64,000 nucleotides of DNA, from positions 23,436,001-23,500,000 of the forward strand of contig NC_065873.1 in NCBI RefSeq assembly GCF_933775445.1, given 5' to 3'. Source of the DNA: Argentina anserina (lineage: Eukaryota; Streptophyta; Magnoliopsida; Rosales; Rosaceae). Positions 13,387 through 24,240 of this stretch are shown piece by piece; the first letter of the stretch is position 1; each line of letters starts with the position of its first letter. The translations under genes and the position numbers were made by a program. Below the pieces are notes generated by a model. It worked only from the letters and a program-made list of their open reading frames with translations, did not search any database and was not told the DNA's origin.

Positions 13387-13992
13387 TAGGGTTGGGAATG
13401 GTTCGAGATGGTTTAGGATTATGTTCTAACCGATACCGAATTGATTTTATATTTCGGTATCGGTTTGATACTATATTTTTCAACCTTGATACTGAAATGA
13501 ACCGATATCGTTCGATTTCGGTACTTTTTCGGTACCAAAATGGTAAATTTCAAAAATTGTATACTCACATGTTGCACCCGCATATACAGTATTCACATTG
13601 CAATTCTAGCTTCTGGAATCGGTGATGGAGGCGAAGTGAAGGTAGTGATGGTGATGGAGGTCGTGAAGGCAGTGATGGAGGCGAAGTGAATGCGAAGGGG
13701 AAAGTGATGGAGAGAGAAGAATTAGAACTCAAAAGACGCAAAAGAAAGAGTCATGGAGGCGAGAGAGATTCGTCTGTAAACCCTAAAACCCGAATAAACA
13801 TATGGGCTTTTATACTTTTGGTTCGGGCCGGTATCATTCGGTATCGAATCCAATGAACCCGACCCGTCCCTGTTATATGTTTTCGGTATTGGTTTCGTAT
13901 TAATTTTTTTTACTAATTTATTCCGATCAGTCAAAATTCGATACGGGACGAACGGTTCAGTGCCATTTTTCCGATACCAACTCCTAGCCCTA
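13387..13992. mobile_element. Non-autonomous hAT-like element (tentative)
   Basis: The segment starts TAGGGTTGGGA and ends in a sequence whose reverse complement begins TAGGGCTAGGAG, giving short imperfect terminal inverted repeats of hAT style. Both ends carry subterminal repeats built on TTCGGTATCGGT and its complement. A short degenerate array of GTGATGGAGGCGAAG-like units lies at 13623-13700. No transposase is encoded, and I could not find a clean 8-bp target-site duplication, so the class is uncertain. Confidence 0.45.
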
Positions 13993-16900
13993 GCTTGTTC
14001 GGAAGGTACTGAAGGTTGAGGTGGTGGTATGTATACCAAGCTCTTGGATGGTTGGGACCTAAAATATTCGGGTCGCTCTATGGTCACCAGTTGGGTGTAT
14101 GGAAGCAATTCATTCATTTCATAATGAAAATGAATCATAAGCGGCCTAAAAAAATGTGAGAGAAATGTGATTGATTGAATTAGGATTTGGTGAATGGAAT
14201 TTTTTTAATCCTGCTGCATCCTGGATAGTTAGATCCCATGTATATATTATTGTCGTATTTGTCATATGTATTATTCATACAGTGACATGTGACATGTTCT
14301 GTTTTTGTAGGATCGATTTTTTCGATTCCAGTTTCGATCTCTTAATATTTTTTCTGCTCTCTTGGGAAATCCTCGCAAGTCCTTCACTCTCATTGTCTCA
14401 TTTGTTACATTTTTTCTGCTAAGGTGTCGATGATTTCATTCACTTTATCCTTATAAGAATTGAAAAAAAATAAATGCATGTAGAAAATCGATGATAATTG
14501 GCTGACTGAGATTTTTCCATCTCATTAATTTGATTTCAGGTATTTATTGTGCTTTTGTGCTTATTAGTTGTATGCAATGACAGTTAATAGTTTCTTGTTC
14601 CTTCAAGGAAAGACATCTTAATGTGATAAAAGCTCATCAACTTAAGAACTTGATATGCAAACAAAGGTCAAACCATATTTCAGCAATCTCTCTACTTAAG
14701 AATCTGAGAATAGCAAATTGACCGACTAATACCAACCAAAATTAAACCATAATCGATCAAATTGTGTACAGATAAAAGCCCCACTATTCCTCGATCAGCT
14801 GTCTCCACTCTCCAGTGGACAAAACACTCCAAAAGCAGCTAATCTTCAAAGTCACAAGACAGCTGGCTAGAGTATCCTCTCTATCGATCGACCCAAGCAT
14901 ATTGACAAAGAAGAAGTTAAGTATGAACATTCCCAAAGTCTTTAAATTTGAGTTTCTATCTCATGTGAGTCGAAAATGTAGGGAAATGGTTTACTGTTGC
15001 AAGGAGCTAGCCAGGTAAAAATGATTTTTGATGTATTGATCGATCTGTCAATATACTTTCCCTTACGTGAGCTCAGGTTAGAAGGATTAATCAATGAGGT
15101 ATTTCCCTAGCTCTAGTTTCCCTAGTATTGTTTAGTAAAATTTTTTTTCATATTTCTTTTTTGATAGAAACCAGTAATACTAGATATCAATGCCATGCAA
15201 ACTATTACTATAGAACAGTAAGAACACCTGCAGGTGTGACATAACAGAAGAAAGGGCAATAAACGCAGCATCATTGAAACCTGCAATGGTTGGTCTATTA
15301 TATAAGTCCTTCGATCGGTTTCTTCTAGCTTTTTCTTTACTTTTCTCCTCATCTATCATATCGCACAGGACATTGTACACTGAACTGGTGGGAGCTACGG
15401 TATGCATATAGTTAGTACTGTTGTCTCTTTACCCTTTCATCATTCTGGGTTCTTGTTCTACATTCACGTATAACACTGGCGGTAATCTTTTCATATATGC
15501 CAGTTAATTAAAAGGGCCGACAGTTAATTAACTTATATCTAGCTTAATTAGCATGATAATTAATCTTATCGAGCTCGTTGTATAATCAAAAACGCATGTC
15601 ATATATGCAAAAGAACTCGATGGCGATGCCAGCCTTTCTGAAATGTGTTCTACTGTAGTATTTTTTACAAAATTTCATTGTGTATATTTACTTACAGAAA
15701 ATATGAGTGATCCCAGATTGAACTCTAAAAAATTGAGAATAACAATTGCATATATACCCTAACATCAATATACTATATTCAACCAAAAAAAATCTATCAT
15801 TTTCTATTGCTAGTAAAACTTACATGAAATCGGGTAGACATATCATAAACTGTCATAGAATCCAAACTGGAAACTTCTCGTGATTGATCAAACAACCGCC
15901 AACAATCACGTTCGAAAATTACTAATTAACCTCAAGAATGTAAAACTTGCAAGCTTAGGGTTTGACCTAAAAATGCATAAGCTAGTAAAGCTACTGTCAG
16001 ATTCCATTTTATCCCAATCTACCAGAGAAGAATATGCAAGTTCACGAATATTGGATAAATAGATTGATCAATTCCATAATACATAGGACATGTTCCGCAA
16101 AAAATTGGACAATAATTATTTCTTGGTTCCTTTCTTTTCATGGGTGTGGGGTTTGGTAGCACAGTGAGCATGAAAAGCTTGTGGTCCAGCACGAATGCTT
16201 TCAGTGTGTTTGTGGTCCTTGCATCAAAAGCTTCATATCATCTCAGACATGATCGAAGAAAAATGGAATAGATCGATAGGACTCGTCGGAGATCTAAGCG
16301 ATCAGGAGGGACCTGGCCTGGACTAAACAACACGATCGTTCTTTAAGCTTGGCCAGCTCCGAACGCTACCACCAGTCACCATTAAATTCAAACACTCAAT
16401 AATATTGCAGAGCATTAATCCAGATAGATTGATTGATCATATCAAACGCAGAAGAGTACGTACGTATATTGATCATATATAAGATTTGACGTTTAGTCTT
16501 AGAAACCCTAAAAGACATGCAACTGATCTGACCCAGCTGACTATTAGTTCCAGATGTTATGAGGACTAGTTTTAAGAGAGCATCTTTTGAATTCAGACGT
16601 ATCTGATGTAATCAAGCACTGCAACACAGCAAATTGCATGAATTTATGTCTCTGTTGTTATTATTATGTGCTCTCTATGATCATGAGCATTTTGCTTTGG
16701 ATAATTAATGGATCACACTTTTCTTTTCTTTTCTTTTTTCTTTGTTGAAAAATTCGAGCTAGCTCTATAATTGTACCCCAGAAATGATTCCCTGGGTTTC
16801 CTTTAACTCGAGCGACAAGGGTGCGCCTCGAAAAGCATGGATCGAAGCAGGAGGTACAATGAAACATGAAAAAATGCCTTCAAGACCAAGAGCTTTCTGA

Positions 16901-18329
16901 TCGTATTGTCAAATGGGATGAAAGGCCGCGGTCAGATTGGCCATCGCCATCGTCTAACGGAAAACTGATATTTAAAATCAACTATTATATGCGATAATAA
17001 AGATTATAAATATCATGATTAATAGAGTTTTAAACTTTATGGAACACTTGTTTTATTGTTGCAATGTCTAGATGGTGTGTTTCTGACAATTTTCCTTGTG
17101 GTAGAATATTGACCTAGCTAACATGTACAAAAGATGTGATTACTACTGTTTGTCAATTTCTCAAGCTTTTGCTTTTTGTACGAAAAATATTCCATCTAAA
17201 ATCAACACTCGTTGATTCATTGTATGATAGGATCAAGCGAGCTATGAGCTTGCGGTCTTAAAAGGATGTATAATGAATGGGGAAGGAAGCTAGAAGAGAC
17301 TTGACTCAAAGGAATCACAATGATCTTTAGTGGGTAATTTCATCAGTCAGATCATGATCAACTTTCATTTCATTTCACTTCACGTACTTCATATAATTTA
17401 GTTTTTCGTGGATGGAGATGGAGTGGTAAAAAATATGTCTCCAATAATGCGGTATTCGATCAGATCATGAGAATCCAAGTGTATGGGATTGGGAATTTGG
17501 GATTGCTTTACCTACTTGCTCCAATTCCGTGTACCTTATAGCTTCTTCTTTTTCTTCAAGTCTATACCCAAATTAAGAGAATGATATACCCCACTTCACA
17601 AACACATGATAACTACAAAAGACTTTGGTTTTCTAGTATTTCAAAGTTACAAGAAATGCCACACATCAAGTCTTTAAGGCTAATAATCCACTCATATCAA
17701 GATTTTTATTGATGTGATTTTTGTATGGACCTATGGTTTGAGTGACTGGAGACCCGGATAAATATTCATTGTGGCGCATTGTCAATGATGAATTCACTTA
17801 ATTAATACGATATCTATCATCACGTACTTAGTGCGTTTAATTGTTATCTCGATGTTTTGTCCCGATATAACGTAAATTGTTGAACTAACCATCTCAAGCA
17901 ATAGTGAATTCGCCTTTTGTTTTCACTAGTTCCCAACTACAATGGAGCACAACTAATAGTCCGGAGATGAAGCATGAGGTCTTTATGTGAAGATAACGTG
18001 ATATGCAACTAACAAACCCTACAAATCACCATTACAATGGTGTCCACTTCGCTCAATAGTACTATGTAACCTTCGCTTTTAATGAGATTTTGTCACTAAA
18101 CAATTAAAAAGGACAAAGACAATGACAATCCCTCATCTTAAGACTTTTTCCTAATTAAGATGCTAATCAAGTAATTATGTCTCCCCTAATTAAGCTTTCG
18201 TTAACCTCCAAAATGGCAGACACGAACAAAACCCTAATTATTATAATCGACCAATCTTTACCTACTGCCTCATTAATTAATTACTGATCACAATACTAAT
18301 CCTTTTTGTTTAAAACGACTTTTCCTTTC
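13993..18329. other. Gene-free AT-rich intergenic region
   Basis: No gene can be supported apart from one exon-like frame at 15228-15384, listed separately. Short ORFs here lack domain resemblance and exon context. Confidence 0.5.
15228..15384 (-). other. Isolated exon-like reading frame of unknown identity
   Basis: On the minus strand a CAG acceptor (before 15384) and a CAG|GTG donor (after 15228) enclose 157 bp. After one phase base it encodes about 52 protein-like residues (SVYNVLCDMIDEEKSKEKAR..., ending ALSSVMSHLQ) without a stop. No matching exon was found on either side. It could be a relic exon of a degraded or captured gene, or chance. I do not recognise the family. Confidence 0.25.
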
Positions 18330-18600
18330 CTCGTTTTAAACTTACGGGCACAGTTGGGGCGTTGTGGTTAGCTAGTATAAAACGTGTGGGCCTTAGAAAG
18401 CAATGAGTGGTGCGCTGTGGCTGGGCTGTGATTGGCCAATGGTGACAACCCCCGCTTGCAAAACAATAGCGGATACCCCACGCAACCTGGACCGCGACTC
18501 ACCGGATACTAAACGCCTGGGACTGGAGTCAGACACGTGTCGACGAGGAAACCGTTCCTCTACAGTGAATAATTTTTTACCGCCAAAATTAGTTGCTCGT
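18330..18600. promoter_or_regulatory. GC-rich patch with CCAAT box and palindromic G-box
   Basis: Within AT-rich DNA this patch is markedly GC-rich. It has a TATA-like TATAAAA at 18375-18381, ATTGGCCAAT near 18431-18440 and the palindrome GACACGTGTC near 18532-18541, a strong ABRE/G-box. The plus-strand ORF at 18403-18693 has no protein-like pattern. It could be a promoter or distal regulatory module, but no gene follows closely. Confidence 0.3.
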
Positions 18601-19049
18601 TCGTTCCTTCAAATATTCGTATTTGTAAAATCTCTTTTCTTTACAACGGTCAACGGTGGGAGTGAAACGCTCTACCCATTCATTCAATGTTGATTATGTT
18701 GTTTGATGTTGGAGAGAGTAATGTCTTACGAATTATATCGAGTCATTTTGGTAAAAAACTAAAACTCTTCATGATAATTACGCATCAAGTTAGATAAATA
18801 TATAATTTACGTTGATCGCGACTTTTGAGAGTTTCTTATTAAAAAAAAGATTCCAACCATCATTAAGGTTGACAACTTATGAGTGATGTTTCTATGCTTG
18901 GGCAGAAGAAACACTCATTTTCGCATCATATATGACTTAAATGTCATTTTTAGACTTTTAGTGGTACATGAAGTCATGAAATGCACAAATTGAAATTCTA
19001 TCTTATTTCTACTCTCATTTTATCATGAGGGGGTCGGTAGATGTAAGCA

Positions 19050-19570
19050 ATAGTCTAAATATCGTTTTTGGTATCGTATCGGTCGATAGATAAAACGATA
19101 TATCGAGAGATATATCGGTTTTATCGAGGATATATCTGTTTTATCGGATTTGTTTATTTTCAATAAATTTTATAAAATTATATATTAAATAAACTAAAAA
19201 AACAGTACTAAGTAAAAAAAATTTGATTTAATGACAATTAAAGTACACGAACGACATCTAATAATAAAAATAGGTATTTAAGAATGATTATTTAGACTTG
19301 AAATTCATTATATATATTTAAAATATATATAAATTAAAAATATATATGAAAAAATGAAAAAAAATATAAGTTTTTCAAAAAAAAAGAGGAGATAAATATT
19401 TAAAAAATTAAACAGAAATTGAAAAAATAAAAAAATCAAACTTTGACCGATATTTGACCGTTAACCATCATTTATGCGTTGACCGATAAATTTTAACCGA
19501 TATGCTCTTATCGTATCGGATTTAAAATATCAGCGATATATCGACTATATCAACGATATTTCGAATGTAA
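19050..19570. mobile_element. Short inverted-repeat element rich in CGATAT motifs (tentative MITE)
   Basis: Both ends carry clusters of ATATCG/CGATAT words in opposite orientation, with AAATATCGTTTTTG near 19055 facing CAACGATATTTCG near 19550. The centre is extremely AT-rich and non-coding. The pattern fits a degenerate non-autonomous DNA transposon. Exact ends and a target-site duplication were not resolved. Confidence 0.35.
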
Positions 19571-20874
19571 GTCATTTAACTAGTAAGGAAATGAATCCAA
19601 TCTTTCATATAATTCTGTCCCCAAGACTCTCACTGTCAAAAAAGTGTCAATGAGGATTGAGGAGCTAGCTAGGTTGTAGAGAGTGATGATGATGATGACT
19701 AAGATCTATTATCCATTCAAACAAGGTATCATCACAAAAAGAAATCTCTGTTTCCCAGCCAAAAGGATCGGAGCTATATATAGTAGCTTGTGCTTCTCCT
19801 TTAGCCTTTCTTTTCCCTAAACCAAAAACAAATAGTACATGACAAGCGATTTAGGTGTTAGACTATATATACAGATGAAAGGTGAGGGTGACATTATATA
19901 TATACAAACTAAGGCACGCATGGCTTAGAACAGCGATTATGCTCTTTAACAATAGTGATAATTAAGCGACGTTTTGCTTAGGGTTTCATACTTTGTTAGT
20001 GTCTCATTCATTCACAGTAAAAAGTTCCAAAGTGTTATTAGACCAAAACAAATAAACCATTAAAGTGTTCAGTACGTGTTTGTTTCCAGTTCGATCGATT
20101 TCATCTAGTTCATACCGGATCAAAAGTAATTTCTCAAATAGCAATAATCGTTTTAAGACCTCTTATCTACAAGGTGTTAATGATTAAACTGTTGATGGTC
20201 GTTAAACACTTAGACGTCAGACAGCTACGAGTTAACGTAATAATAAAGGAAAGAGGAATGGTAGGGCGCATAATCCGGTGACGCAATTATACGTTGCATA
20301 TTACGTTAAATTGTCATATCACCAATTACAATGATTACAAAATATCATTTTTAAATGAGAAAAATAATTTTATTCTTATTAATCCAACAGTTATAAATTA
20401 TTATATTTTTTGTTTCTTTTTATCATTTTTTCCATCACAAGAATGCTTCTAAAATATAATTACGACATGCGATATATACGACATTTAATTTATTCATTAT
20501 GATTATTAAATTAAGAAATATTTTCATTTTTCTTAATGAAATATTTTAATGGAGATATATAATTCGAATACCTTATTTATTTATTTTTAAATTTCAAACG
20601 ATTTAGTTAGCTTACAACATTTATTTAGATGAACATTTTTTGTAAGATTGTTTTGGTTTTTTTTTTCTGAAATGAAATATTCTTTTATTAGGGTATAATC
20701 GATTTAAGGAGATAGGTAAGGTAACAAATGTTATTTTTCCTATAATATACATATCTTAATTAATATCATATTTACGGTTCATGACTTTATATATTTAATT
20801 TATTTATATTCACGATTAATTAATAACTGAAATTAATTAATACAATTATCATATAAGCACCCCCACACACACAT

Positions 20875-20985
20875 GTGTGTGTATATATATTTCACGCATA
20901 CACACAAATATATATATATATGTGTGTGTGTGTATTTCACGCGCAAACATACGCACGCATATATATACATATATACATATTTTCT
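20875..20985. repeat. Low-complexity TG/TA repeat tract
   Basis: Alternating runs of (TG)n, (CA)n and (TA)n, with two TTTCACGC-containing units, form a microsatellite-like patch just left of the fold-back element. Confidence 0.7.
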
Positions 20986-20990
20986 AAAAT

Positions 20991-21371
20991 GCGGAGGTCC
21001 GCACCAATGATTTTGGTGCGGATTTCCATCTTTTTACCATTTTTTGATCGAATTTTCTCATCTTCACCGTCTAGTATCTAGATAATATTGTGTAGATCAT
21101 CTCTGTAAAATTTCAGCCAATTAGGTAATCGTTAAGGCCCTCAAAATCGAATAACAAATGGACGGACCGAATTATGTCGAACCGTTACCGTTCATATTTT
21201 TAACAGAAAAACGCAATTTTGAGGGCATTAACGATTACCAAATTGGCTTAAATTTTGCAGAGATGATCTACACAATATTATCTAGATACTAGACGGTGGA
21301 GATGAGAAAATTTGATCAAAAAGTTATAAAAAGATGGAAATCCGCACCAAAATCTTGGTGCGGACCTCCGC
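20991..21371. mobile_element. Fold-back MITE with about 160-bp inverted arms
   Basis: The left end GCGGAGGTCCGCACCA and the right end TGGTGCGGACCTCCGC are perfect complements. Pairing continues inward (ATCTAGATAATATTGTGTAG at 21076 faces its complement near 21275) until about 21150 and 21212, leaving a loop of about 60 bp. So almost the whole element can form one long hairpin. The terminal GGTCCGCACC is itself palindromic with GGTGCGGA. No ORF and no obvious target-site duplication was found. Confidence 0.8.
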
Positions 21372-21562
21372 AGCCAAGAAGGGCTGTACACATATATATA
21401 TAAATATATATTTATATATTTCAAGCATACTTTGTAAATCCTTCTACTAAAATGGGCTGGAACACCTGTATGCCTAATCTATGCAGAGTATCGAATTTTT
21501 TTATAACATTTTGAAAAAACTTGAAAAAATAAATGATATAAACAAGAACCCCAATTTTTTTT

Positions 21563-22587
21563 GCATAAATGCCGATTTGCACCCCAAACTTGGCTGAAAT
21601 TGTCAATTTGCACCCCGAACTTGCATTTGAGTCAATTTACCTCATAAACTTCGTAAAAATTACCGATTTACACCCCGAACTTGTATTTGAGTCAATTTAC
21701 CTCCTAAATTTAGTAAAAATTTCCGATTTGCACCCCATCTGTTAAATTTAACTGTTTCTATCCTATTTTGCGTCACATGTCATACACATGAGGGGTAATG
21801 TTGTCATTTTCTATTTATATTTTTCTTAAAAACAAATAAAAATATTCTTTAAAATGAGGACTAATTTGTTAATCAAATTATTTATTTACATCTTTTTTCT
21901 ACCTACTTAACCCTACTTTGAATTATATATTCAATATACCCACCAATTCAAAAAAAAAGTGTGTTGTATATAATTATATTTATATATCTTATCGTTTTGT
22001 TGGAGGATGAACAAAATGAGAATAATAACGACATAATAGAACAAAACATAACCGTTTATTGATTGATAATGAGGCCAATATATAGGCATTACATAACCAC
22101 AATCAGTAGGATTCAGAGTCTTAATCTATTACAGAGATGCGAATCTATCTCTAACAGGAAACCTAATAAGGCTAACACACACAATGGTAGAATAATAATT
22201 CTCTCGGAACACACATTTATTTTTAATTTTCAATGTATTTATTTATTTATATTTTTTCTAATATCTTTTAACATACCATATCACATAAAATAATAAATAT
22301 ATAAATCAATAACATGTTTCGAAAAAATAAACATCGTAGCAAGTGTTCCTCTTAAGTAATTTTATTAATTTATTTCATTATTCAATATGAATAAATATAT
22401 AATGACAATACTACCCCTTAAATGCATGACATGTGACTTAAAATTGGATTGAAAACATTAAATTTGACGAATAAGGTGCAAATCGGCAATTTTTACCAAG
22501 TTTAGGAGGTAAATTGACTCAAATGTAAGTTCGGGGTGCAAATTGACAATTTCAGCCAAGTTTGATGTACAAATCGGCATTTATGCC
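21563..22587. mobile_element. About 1-kb element with long subterminal inverted repeats and an internally repeated arm
   Basis: The left end GCATAAATGCCGATTTG is matched by the complement at 22571-22586. Both arms carry words such as TTGCACCCC, AACTTG, GAGTCAATTTACCTCC and ACTTGGCTGAAATTG, in opposite orientation. The left arm holds an extra tandem copy of about 75 bp (21605-21740). The middle is AT-rich and non-coding. This fits a non-autonomous DNA transposon, possibly Mutator-like; T-rich flanks obscure any target-site duplication. Confidence 0.7.
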
Positions 22588-22720
22588 TTTTTATATATAA
22601 TAATCTAGACTCGTTTGATTAAAAATGATATGATTGTTTTTTCAATATATAAATGACATTTTGTGATTATTGTAATTGCTGACATGACAATATAATGTGA
22701 CATGTCACGTATGATTGCGG

Positions 22721-23749
22721 CGCTGAAAACATTTTCCTAAAGAAAAATACTTATATATCCATTAAGATCTGGATCAATATAAGTGAAGAGCTTTTGATAA
22801 GTTGCTTTGCTTACCGACAATGCTCAAGAATTCAACTGCATGCAACTAGATAACAAGAAACTAAGGAGTAGAAATTGGCAAGTTCAATACTAATCGAAGT
22901 GATCGAGAAGGCAAATTTAACGAATGTGAGAGTACGAATCAACAAATTTAATGTCATGCTTAACAATGTCGACTAAGACTCTAAGTGTGTCGCTATATAT
23001 CCAGGTATACCAATAGACTCTCCCGTCGTGGTATATGATCTTTGTTTAATTAGTGGCTTCAGAATTATTAAATTGCGTTGATTGTTAAGTTATTGTTCTT
23101 AAGTCCCTTGGTTTTAAATATGATCGTGTTTCATTAAGTGAAGGTACCATTGTAACACAATCTATGCTCAATGATCTACCACGAACAATATACTATTATA
23201 TTAGATTTGGATTGTAGAAACATTACTCATTGTTTACCCTATTCTAGAGTCTACTAATCGTTTGATTAATTATTCATATATTCAATGAGACGGTAGAGAT
23301 ATTCAACATTGCATAATATTATTCTACAATGTATGACATTTGGCATTTGCTAATTGTTTTCTCTCATATAGTTTATCATAAGCGATAATATTCTTAGTGT
23401 AAATTACATATTGATCACTCCTTCTAGGTGACGTGTTGTTTTATTTATCGTTAAAAAAGTGTGCTCCAGTATCAACTATCGATAGACAATGAAAAACTAA
23501 TTATCACAAAACAAAATATCTATGGCACAACACACATGTGCTCAACTAGTAATCGATTCCGTGACAATCTTAATTCAATCTTATACAATGTCGAATAAAA
23601 TCCAACCTATTTTATATTTCTTAGTGAATTTTATTAGCTCGCAACTCTTAACTTAGCGGACGAATTTTAAAAAATAATAATAAACTCAAAAAATTACGCA
23701 AATTATAAAAAAGTAGTTTATCAAAATGTCTAAAAATTCGTATAAATAA
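22721..23749. other. AT-rich intergenic DNA
   Basis: I see nothing beyond short spurious ORFs. Confidence 0.5.
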
Positions 23750-24240
23750 ATGTATGACCAACTTGGGGAGGGGACCATGGCAGCATTGCCTAATGGCTTT
23801 GTAGATGAACAGTTCATCATAAACACCACAGAGCACCCAGCTCTCTCTCCGGGCCCCACCGATATTTTAAAACTTTTTATAAATCTTCTCGTCAAGGCCC
23901 CACTGTTATGGGACCACCTTCCCAGCGGGCCACCCCTCGAATTGATTAAGTCGGCGGCTGTCAGAGAAGTCAAAAAATTCTCAGCGGTCCCCTCCCCATC
24001 GCCACACGTGTACGGCCACGATGCTCTTATCTCGGCGCGTGCTTCTACTTGGTCCCCTCCACGCGGTGGTCCAAGCGAGGCAGTGAACGACGTGTGTCGA
24101 GGCGTCGTTTTCCCGCGACTGCCGCAGGAAGGGCAGCGACGTAATTCATGGTCCCGAACAATCCAGCCAGTCGGCTCTTATGCTCAGCCGGCGGTATACG
24201 GTTGATCGGAGCAGTAGAAGACGAGTCCGGCTAGGGCGGA
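23750..24240. promoter_or_regulatory. GC-rich putative distal regulatory module upstream of the KNOX gene
   Basis: A GC-rich block in AT-rich DNA carries clustered TCP-type sites: GGCCCCAC at 23852-23859 and 23896-23903, GGGACCAC (complement GTGGTCCC) at 23910-23917, and related GGTCCCC/GTGGTCC words near 24050-24072. An ACACGTGT G-box core lies near 24004-24011. A 151-codon ORF spans the block on the plus strand, but its composition and lack of domain resemblance argue against coding. It lies about 2.3-2.8 kb upstream of the KNAT3-like start. Its role is inferred from motifs only. Confidence 0.35.

Larger units (their letters stand above)
20281..22720. repeat. Pair of about 70-bp inverted repeats enclosing 2.4 kb with two nested elements
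   Basis: The sequence at 20281-20350 and the reverse complement of 22651-22720 align over about 70 bp with few mismatches (both read CGCAAT-ATACG, TTGTCAT, CAATTACAAT, CACAAAAT/TACAAAAT, TCATTT in order). They are either the termini of one DNA transposon that later received two insertions, or two oppositely oriented copies of one MITE. There is no transposase ORF between them. Confidence 0.55.

Noticed and set aside
14140..18330. Search for conserved plant microRNA precursors
   Set aside because: By eye I found none of the conserved mature sequences I remember (such as miR156, 160, 164, 166, 167, 172, 390, 396). A proper covariance or homology search could not be run.
18403..18693. 96-codon ORF near the G-box patch
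   Set aside because: No family resemblance, arises from local GC richness.
23750..24205. 151-codon ORF in the GC-rich patch
   Set aside because: No recognisable domain, pattern typical of GC-rich non-coding DNA, and the minus strand is also open. Treated as a regulatory patch.
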